A DNA stretch of 8,972 nt, taken from positions 1-8,972 of the forward strand of contig JANPLH010000168.1 in NCBI GenBank assembly GCA_031426435.1, read 5' to 3'. The DNA comes from UBA6168 sp031426435. Lineage in GTDB: Bacteria; Bacteroidota; Bacteroidia; Chitinophagales; Saprospiraceae. Below, one piece after another: positions 3,732 through 8,972 of this stretch. Position 1 is the stretch's first letter, and each line of letters starts with the position of its first letter. Under the pieces are notes generated by a model. That model saw nothing but the letters and a program-made list of their open reading frames with translations, made no database searches and was not told the origin of the DNA. The position numbers and the translations under genes are program-made.

Positions 3732-6614
3732 TCACTCCACCACCAGCTTTGCAAATCCCCTCCTATCGCCGTTGGTTACTTTCAAAAAATACATGCCAGC
3801 GGGCAGTTTCGTCAGGTCAATCTTGCGGCGCTGCGCAACATGGGCCATTACCTCGAACTTTTCACCGAAAACAACCTGACCTGACAAGTCCGTCACGCTG
3901 ACGCTGGCCTGGCCGCTTTCCAAAGTCTCCATTTCCAGCACAAAAAGGCCGGAAGATGGGTTCGGCGCTATTTCCAGTCGACCAAACGGCTGCTGCTCAT
4001 CAGTGGCACTGGGCCCTACCGAAACCACCACCGGAATGCGCTCACTGGGGCAGGCGATGGGAATCACGGCTATTTGCCAATCGTAGAAATAATAGTAAAA
4101 CCCTGAGCCGAGGTCACTGCCCGTGATGGACATTAAATCGGGTTGCAAATAGGGGTAACTGACCCCTTGGTTGCTGCGATGGAGGCGGGGGCTAAGGTAT
4201 CCTAACGTTGCCATGTTCACGTCGGGATTGGTCAAAAGGCGGTACAGGCCGGGCGTAGGTACTTGGAAGTTGATGGGGACATCGTTTTTGCCAACCTGCA
4301 CATCAATGGGATAGCTGGCCAAGAGATCGCCAGCTTCCGTCCTCAGTTCGATGGTACGAAGGCCTGCTTGGTCAGCATAGACCGTCACTTGTTCTATCAC
4401 CAATGGCACCAGCGTTTCAAACTGTGTTTGACCGTTGAAGTTACTGCCGTTGTAGAAATTGGAGCCTTGGTGGGCTCCCATTCCGATGGCAAATTCCCAA
4501 TCGTTGTACAGTTCGGTGTTCTGCACATAAAAAGTATCGGTAGCGGTCAGGAAAGGCGTTGTGAAGCTTGCGCCAGTGCCCAATGCAATGTTGCCTACAG
4601 GCGAATCATACCAAGAAAGGTTGTCGCCATCAGCCTCCAGCACGGCGGTGCCGGGTGCGGGGATGCTCACGTCGCTGGCCGTAGGTGCGACGGCGGGCAG
4701 CACTTCCACCTGCATCGGCTGCGATTCAAATTGACCACAAAAGCCTTGGGCGGTCACTTTGTAGCTGCCCGGCTGGCTGACGGTGATGGATTGGGTGGTT
4801 TCGCCCGTTGACCACAAATAGCCCTGGGCTTCAGAGGAGGTCAGCACCACGCTTTCGCCCTCACAGAACGACAAGGAACTATTGGCGGTGAGGGTGGGCG
4901 TTTCATCGGGGTTTACCAGCACCGCAAACACGTTGGAAGTCGCTGCGCAACCTTGTGCATCTACTATCACAACGCTGTGATTGCCTGGTTCTGATAGGGT
5001 TAGCGACTGGCTCACTGACCCATTGCTCCACAAATAATCATAGCCAGATGGCGCTTCAATAACGATGGATTGGCCTGCGCAAAGCACGGCTGAACTGCCA
5101 CCTGCCCCAGTGGAGTTGACCAAATCAAAATTGGGCAGTGTGCAAGCTTGGCCTTCTGTAACGGTATTTTTTTGGTTAATGGGCGGGTTCCGAATCACGT
5201 CCACCTTGCCGGATGGCCAATGCACCACGGCATATTCCACTTCGGTATCGGTGCCGATGCCAAAGTATTGCGTCAGCGAGTTCTGTATGCCATAGCTCTC
5301 GCCAGCCCGCACTTCCCGAATCTGGATGCCCCATTGGCCGTGAATCTCAATCCTTGCACCAACGCCCATGCGGTTGCTCTCGTTGCCGTGCAGGTCGAAG
5401 GCGATGTAATTGTTGCCGTTGGCGGTGGTGTTCATCCAAAGCCTGTCGGGGGTATTGCTGGGATTGTTGAAGCTGGACTGGTAGGCGGCGTAGATGTCCT
5501 GAAATCCATCCCCGTTTAGGTCGCCAACGGCCAAGGAACCAAGGCTGGGGGTGCCAAATGGGTTGGCGATGGCGGTGAAGGTGAGGTTCCCATTGTTGTG
5601 AAACAAATGGGTGGCTATTTCCGAAGGCTGAAAATTGCCAACGGTAATGATGTCCACGAAGCCATCGTTGTCAAAATCACGCATAATGCCTTGCAGGAAA
5701 GTCCCCGACACGTCAACGCCTGCTGCTGCCGCAATATCGGTGAAATGTCCAGCGCCATCATTGATGAGCAGTTGCAGCGGGTAGTCATGGTTGGTCACGA
5801 GGCAGTCCATGTCGCCGTCGTTGTCAATGTCCTGAAAGTCGGAGGTCCAGCTCTGCCAGCCGATTTTGAGGCCGTACTTTCCGGCTTGCTCGGAGTAATT
5901 ATTGAGTCCATCGTTGACAAAAAGCGCATTGATACGGCGGGGGTCGTTGGGGTTGTCCACCCCTTGGCGGCATTTTGCGATATAAAGGTCGAGGTCAAGG
6001 TCATTGTCGAAGTCCGTCCAGACGGAGCCGTAGTTGCCGGAATTGTCGGAGGCCGGGGTAGTTGCCATGTCAATCCATTCATCGTGGAGGATGAAGGTGC
6101 CAGTTCCATCATTGCCCCAGATGCGTGATTCACCGTCGTCGTGGCAGGTGAAGGCATCGAGCCAGCCGTCGTTGTTGATGTCGGCGAAATTGGAGCCTTG
6201 CACGAAGGTGCCGCCGCCGGGAGGGTCAGTGAGGAAGGCAGTGGTAAAGGAAGTGCCGCCATTGTTGGCCAGCACTTTCACGCCGTCGTAGGCTCCGCCA
6301 GCGAGGAGGTCGTTCCAGCCGTCGTTGTTCACGTCGGCGATGACCATTGCCCAGGCATCGCCAGTGATGCTGCCATGCGTGTAGTTGGCAAAAGGCAGGT
6401 TGGGCGCTGACTGGTACTCGACGCTTAGCATATTGCCCTCGCCAAGCCGTATGATGTCGTCCAGCCCGTCGGCATTCATGTCGGCAACGGCCACGGCCAC
6501 GCCGCTGCGAAAGCCATTGGGGTCGTTGAGCAGGGCAGTTTGGTTGGAAAAGGAGATTTGTGCGTTGGTGGAAAGGGTCAGTGCCAGCAACAACAGGGTG
6601 TACAGATGCTTCAT
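3732..6614 (-). CDS. Secreted VCBS/FG-GAP repeat, ASPIC/UnbV and Ig-like protein with T9SS type A sorting domain
   Basis: This 960-residue exported protein begins MKHLYTLLLLALTLSTNA, a signal peptide probably cleaved near residue 18. At least seven VCBS/FG-GAP units follow, each with a Ca2+-binding Asp/Asn loop: DMNADG (45), DVNNDG (94), DINNDG (145), DFDNDLDLD (201), DIDNDG (262), DFDNDG (313) and DLNGDG (365), consistent with a beta-propeller. An ASPIC/UnbV domain spans about 401-490 (GVGARIEIHG, WPSGKVDVI). Three Ig/PKD-like units follow (about 511-567, 580-638 and 641-700; YLWSNG and YLWSTG motifs), then an unassigned beta-rich region (700-865). The C-terminus (about 879-960) is a T9SS type A sorting domain (IAPNPSSG, TDLSGQVV, LPAGMYFLKV, KLVVE). 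It is likely released or anchored at the cell surface for adhesion or polymer binding. I placed the start at 6614 because the 20 upstream in-frame codons translate the 9-nt repeats and would bury the signal peptide. Confidence 0.88.
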   Translation of the reverse strand: MKHLYTLLLLALTLSTNAQISFSNQTALLNDPNGFRSGVAVAVADMNADGLDDIIRLGEGNMLSVEYQSAPNLPFANYTHGSITGDAWAMVIADVNNDGWNDLLAGGAYDGVKVLANNGGTSFTTAFLTDPPGGGTFVQGSNFADINNDGWLDAFTCHDDGESRIWGNDGTGTFILHDEWIDMATTPASDNSGNYGSVWTDFDNDLDLDLYIAKCRQGVDNPNDPRRINALFVNDGLNNYSEQAGKYGLKIGWQSWTSDFQDIDNDGDMDCLVTNHDYPLQLLINDGAGHFTDIAAAAGVDVSGTFLQGIMRDFDNDGFVDIITVGNFQPSEIATHLFHNNGNLTFTAIANPFGTPSLGSLAVGDLNGDGFQDIYAAYQSSFNNPSNTPDRLWMNTTANGNNYIAFDLHGNESNRMGVGARIEIHGQWGIQIREVRAGESYGIQNSLTQYFGIGTDTEVEYAVVHWPSGKVDVIRNPPINQKNTVTEGQACTLPNFDLVNSTGAGGSSAVLCAGQSIVIEAPSGYDYLWSNGSVSQSLTLSEPGNHSVVIVDAQGCAATSNVFAVLVNPDETPTLTANSSLSFCEGESVVLTSSEAQGYLWSTGETTQSITVSQPGSYKVTAQGFCGQFESQPMQVEVLPAVAPTASDVSIPAPGTAVLEADGDNLSWYDSPVGNIALGTGASFTTPFLTATDTFYVQNTELYNDWEFAIGMGAHQGSNFYNGSNFNGQTQFETLVPLVIEQVTVYADQAGLRTIELRTEAGDLLASYPIDVQVGKNDVPINFQVPTPGLYRLLTNPDVNMATLGYLSPRLHRSNQGVSYPYLQPDLMSITGSDLGSGFYYYFYDWQIAVIPIACPSERIPVVVSVGPSATDEQQPFGRLEIAPNPSSGLFVLEMETLESGQASVSVTDLSGQVVFGEKFEVMAHVAQRRKIDLTKLPAGMYFLKVTNGDRRGFAKLVVE

Positions 6615-6633
6615 GTTGAATTTGAAAGTTGGT

Positions 6634-6716
6634 GGTTTAGAAGGTTTAAACGGTTTAGAAGGTTTAGAATACATGGCTGCCTAAACCTTCTAAACTCCTT
6701 AAACCTTTTAAACCTC
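6634..6716. repeat. Inverted array of 9-nt repeats
   Basis: Four tandem 9-mers, GGTTTAGAA/GGTTTAAAC/GGTTTAGAA/GGTTTAGAA (6634-6669), face four reverse-oriented 9-mers, CTAAACCTT/CTAAACTCC/TTAAACCTT/TTAAACCTC (6681-6716). Bases 6653-6667 and 6681-6695 form a perfect 15-bp stem around a 13-nt loop. Pairing resumes with AAGGTTTAA (6641-6649) against TTAAACCTT (6699-6707). The array lies 20 bp upstream of the 960-residue gene's start on the minus strand. It could act as a leader hairpin, an insulator or a repeat element. Confidence 0.7.
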
Positions 6717-6819
6717 AAAAAAAGACGCTGGAAATGTACGGCGAAAACGCTGGTATTGCGGAGCGAAAAAATGGGATTGGACTTAGGATTGACAAGTTGG
6801 GGTTTTGCTTGCGCAATAT

Positions 6820-6870
6820 TTTGGGTAAAACAAGAAGCGCCTCTTGGCATGGTTGCCAAGAAGCGCTTCT
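6820..6870 (-). terminator. Intrinsic terminator of the Asp-box protein gene
   Basis: AGAAGCGC (6833-6840) pairs with GCGCTTCT (6863-6870). After a 2x2 internal loop, CTTGGCA (6843-6849) pairs with TGCCAAG (6854-6860) around a 4-nt loop. Read on the minus strand, the 15-bp stem starts 25 nt after the stop codon at 6896-6898 and is followed by TGTTTTACCC, a short T-rich tail. This suggests the two T9SS genes are transcribed mostly separately. Confidence 0.75.
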
Positions 6871-6895
6871 AATAGCGATATTTTAATCCTATTGA

Positions 6896-8794
6896 TTAAT
6901 GAACGATAAGTTTGCTTGAAGCAACTTTGTCGCCAGCTTGGATGGAAACGATATAGACGCCATCGGCGAAATTGGCAGTGCCAAGGCCGTATTTGTGCTT
7001 GCCAGCCGTCTGTTGGCCCAATGACACCTGCTTCACCACCTGTCCGAAGGCATTGGTTACCCGAATCTGCACCTTCTGTGCGGTCGGCAGTTCGTAGCCA
7101 ACCTGTGCCAATACAGAAACTGGGTTTGGCGATAGGGTGAGGGAGAAGGCATCGGGGTTGACGACGGTGGTGTTGTTCAGAACGCCGAGGTCCACTACAT
7201 CGAGGCCGATATAGTTAATGTAGTTCGTGCCGGATGGATCTGCATCCCCCCGAACACTCAAGCCTGGCTCGAAGTCTTGCTGATAGATGATGTCTGCCCT
7301 ATAGTCCACGTTCCTGGCAATGGCTGGAAACATGGTCTCATAAACTTCAATCAAGTCTGGTTCGATGACATAATCCTCCGTGATGATGTCGAAAGGATCG
7401 CTCCAAGTACCTCCGTTGTCTTCTGTATAGGTTACATAGACGTGGCGGTTGTGCTGTTGATTTGGAGTGGCAGTAGTATTGATGTAGTTTTCCATGAGAC
7501 TGGAGTAGGCGACGTAAATGCGGCCATCTGCGTCAATACCTGCGCTTGGGTGCGAAGTGAGCGAAGCATAGTACAATGCTATGTCATCGGTGGATGCAAT
7601 GTCCAAAGTGTCGTTGCCATTGGCGTCAATGATGCCCTCAACTGCATAAACGCTTGCATCTTCTGCCATGGTTTCGTTCCAGTAGCGGAGTCCCATGGTG
7701 GCAGGGTAGTATTGAGAGTTGGCAGCGGCGTCATCCAAGATGTACATATCACCGTACCAGAGGTGTACATTGCCATCATTGTCAACGAGTACATCACCTG
7801 CGTTATCAGAGGATAAAATGGCCAATGAGTCTGGCGCATTCGGGTCTGGATACAACTGGTCATAGGTATAACCAGCGTCCAACACATAAGCATCAATTGG
7901 GAAATCCTTTACCGTCCAGGTAGTCCAATTTTCGCCATTGTCAGAAGACTTGGCAATTTTCACGTCGCCATAATCGCCAAAAAGGCCTACGGCAACGGTT
8001 TCGCCAGATACGTCAATTGCGTAGGAGTCAGCATCCATGCGGGTATAGTAATCGCTGTTCATTTCTGGCAATTTTATGTCCTGCTTGTCCCAAGTAGCGC
8101 CACCGTCCAACGAGCGATAGTAGAGCAGGTGGCCATCGCAACCTTCATAAATTGCGCCACCGTTGCCTGTAGGCAAGGAGATACAAATCACGTGAACCGT
8201 GTTGCCATCTGGGCCGCCAGCAGCCATCCGTGGCCACAAGAGTCCAGGAGGCACGCTATTGGTGACATCGGAAAATTGCCATACACCTCCAACTCGTCTG
8301 CTCACCCGAATTTGGCTGGCAGAAGAGTGGGCAACGTTTACTAATGTGCCATTTGCCAATTCTGCAATATTAGGCCAGCCAGTCCTCACGTCTTCCAAAC
8401 GACCGGTAGGGAAAGATCCCCAATCATTAGTGTTTGGGTCATAGGTATTGAAACCTGTGCCACGGTCGGTCCAAGCACTGGGCTCTGTGCTGAAAGTGAA
8501 AGTTCCGTACAGCGTTCCGTCAGCTGATTTGGCCAAGCGGTTAGGCGTAGAACTGTTGCTTTGCAGGTCGTAGGTCGTTTCGCCAAGCGTAGATTCCAAA
8601 GCCGAGCGGTTGCCCGAAAGCAGCGGCAGGTTTGGATTACTGGCTTGTGCGGATGTTTCTAAACCAGTGAATGCCTGCTTAGTGCGCTCCATTGGCGTTT
8701 GTTTGAACTTCATGTTCCTTGAGCGCAGCGGCGATTGGGCTGCCAACGCCAGTGTTGTGAAAGCGAATAGTGTAATAAGTAGCTGTCTTTTCAT
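6896..8794 (-). CDS. Secreted Asp-box (BNR) beta-propeller-like protein with T9SS type A sorting domain
   Basis: This 632-residue exported protein starts MKRQLLITLFAFTTLALAA, a signal peptide with probable cleavage before Gln20. The body (about 70-540) carries three clear Asp-box motifs, S/T-x-D-x-G-x-x-W: SLDGGATW (228-235), SSDNGENW (283-290) and TEDNGGTW (457-464). These are turns typical of sialidase-like beta-propellers. I see no F/YRIP motif, so sialidase activity is not supported. The C-terminus (about 550-632) is a T9SS type A sorting domain (LSPNPVS, VTNAFGQVV, ADGVYIVSI, SKLIVH). It is likely a surface or secreted protein of unknown ligand. The frame extends 26 codons upstream to 8872, but MKRQ at 8794 gives the proper signal peptide. 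The neighbouring downstream gene encodes another T9SS cargo protein. Confidence 0.85.
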   Translation of the reverse strand: MKRQLLITLFAFTTLALAAQSPLRSRNMKFKQTPMERTKQAFTGLETSAQASNPNLPLLSGNRSALESTLGETTYDLQSNSSTPNRLAKSADGTLYGTFTFSTEPSAWTDRGTGFNTYDPNTNDWGSFPTGRLEDVRTGWPNIAELANGTLVNVAHSSASQIRVSRRVGGVWQFSDVTNSVPPGLLWPRMAAGGPDGNTVHVICISLPTGNGGAIYEGCDGHLLYYRSLDGGATWDKQDIKLPEMNSDYYTRMDADSYAIDVSGETVAVGLFGDYGDVKIAKSSDNGENWTTWTVKDFPIDAYVLDAGYTYDQLYPDPNAPDSLAILSSDNAGDVLVDNDGNVHLWYGDMYILDDAAANSQYYPATMGLRYWNETMAEDASVYAVEGIIDANGNDTLDIASTDDIALYYASLTSHPSAGIDADGRIYVAYSSLMENYINTTATPNQQHNRHVYVTYTEDNGGTWSDPFDIITEDYVIEPDLIEVYETMFPAIARNVDYRADIIYQQDFEPGLSVRGDADPSGTNYINYIGLDVVDLGVLNNTTVVNPDAFSLTLSPNPVSVLAQVGYELPTAQKVQIRVTNAFGQVVKQVSLGQQTAGKHKYGLGTANFADGVYIVSIQAGDKVASSKLIVH

Positions 8795-8972
8795 AATAAT
8801 TCCAATGATTGGTGATGAAATAAGTAGTTGAAATGGTTTGCCAAGTAGCTTGCAAAATTGACCAGCGCCCATTTTACCAGCTACTCAAAAATCAAGTACA
8901 AATTTTGTAAAAAAAACCAAGACCAAGTGCATGTGGCCAAAAGATTTGCTCGGTGGCTTGCCCAAAATTCAG
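8795..8972 (-). promoter_or_regulatory. Upstream region of the Asp-box protein gene with an inverted repeat
   Basis: AGTAGCT (8844-8850) and AGCTACT (8879-8885) are inverted, with AAAAT (8854-8858) and ATTTT (8871-8875) nested inside after a symmetric 3-nt mismatch. The structure lies 50-91 nt before the ATG at 8794 on the minus strand. CAAAAATC at 8886-8893 reads GATTTTTG on the minus strand, one mismatch from the -7 consensus TAnnTTTG, and lies directly upstream of the inverted repeat. No -33 element at proper spacing was seen, so the promoter is uncertain. No gene is supported between 8873 and the window end. Confidence 0.3.

Noticed and set aside
4263..4811. 182-codon plus-strand ORF opposite the same gene
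   Set aside because: It lies within the Ig-like and beta-rich coding region of the minus-strand protein and has no recognisable domain or promoter.
5598..6128. 176-codon plus-strand ORF opposite the 960-residue gene
   Set aside because: It is an antisense shadow: the repeated Asp/Asn/Gly codons of the VCBS units keep the complementary frame open. It matches no known family, and the minus-strand frame is clearly coding.
6615..6674. 20-residue N-terminal extension of the 960-residue protein
   Set aside because: It translates the 9-nt repeats into a Lys/Pro/Ser string and would put a long polar segment before the signal peptide that starts at 6614.
6896..8794. Exo-alpha-sialidase assignment
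   Set aside because: Asp-boxes are common to many propellers. I could not find the F/YRIP motif or a convincing catalytic set.
8795..8872. 26-residue N-terminal extension of the Asp-box protein
   Set aside because: MKRQ at 8794 begins a textbook signal peptide. The extension runs through the leader-region inverted repeat.
8931..8972. Plus-strand ORF starting at ATG 8931 and running off the right edge
   Set aside because: It has only 14 codons, with no promoter or recognisable sequence, so it cannot be separated from chance.

Overview
The window looks like a chromosome segment from a Bacteroidota bacterium, probably of the Saprospiria type (Lewinella/Haliscomenobacter relatives). That placement is inferred from three things. 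Two large secreted proteins end in type IX secretion system (T9SS) type A sorting domains. The promoter-like signals match the Bacteroidota TTTG-N19-TAnnTTTG pattern. Genes start without clear Shine-Dalgarno sequences. No rRNA, tRNA, CRISPR array or transposase gene was seen. All calls come from reading the sequence, without any database search.

Layout. The left edge (1-289) holds a possible truncated leftward gene and a well-formed rightward promoter (227-257). The promoter drives a small single-domain CBM48/AMPK-like glycogen-binding protein (290-607). Next come a hairpin, a candidate 27-residue membrane-active microprotein (691-774) and a strong terminator-like stem (793-828). A DinB-like metalloenzyme-fold protein follows at 995-1519. 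A 174-bp element with inverted-repeat ends and a flanking 5-bp direct repeat (1556-1739) sits immediately before a two-gene operon. That operon encodes a PNPOx-like flavin-binding protein (1744-2391) and an EamA/DMT ten-helix transporter (2404-3273).

The convergent gap at 3274-3731 is packed with repeats. It has six copies of a 13-bp near-palindrome, arranged as three paired modules of about 62 bp, one of them inverted. A diverged leader sequence is repeated before the first module and before the inverted one. On the minus strand follow two large exported T9SS cargo proteins: a 632-residue Asp-box beta-propeller-like protein (6896-8794), transcribed first, and a 960-residue VCBS/ASPIC-UnbV/Ig-like protein (3732-6614). 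Between them lie a good minus-strand terminator (6833-6870) and an inverted array of 9-nt repeats (6634-6716).

The plus-strand genes look like ordinary housekeeping or accessory functions: glycogen binding, a DinB-fold enzyme, and flavin binding with small-molecule export. The minus-strand pair is cell-surface or secreted. I found no obvious multi-gene novel system. The least explained parts are the intergenic elements: the MITE-like element, the REP-like module array and the 9-nt repeat hairpin.
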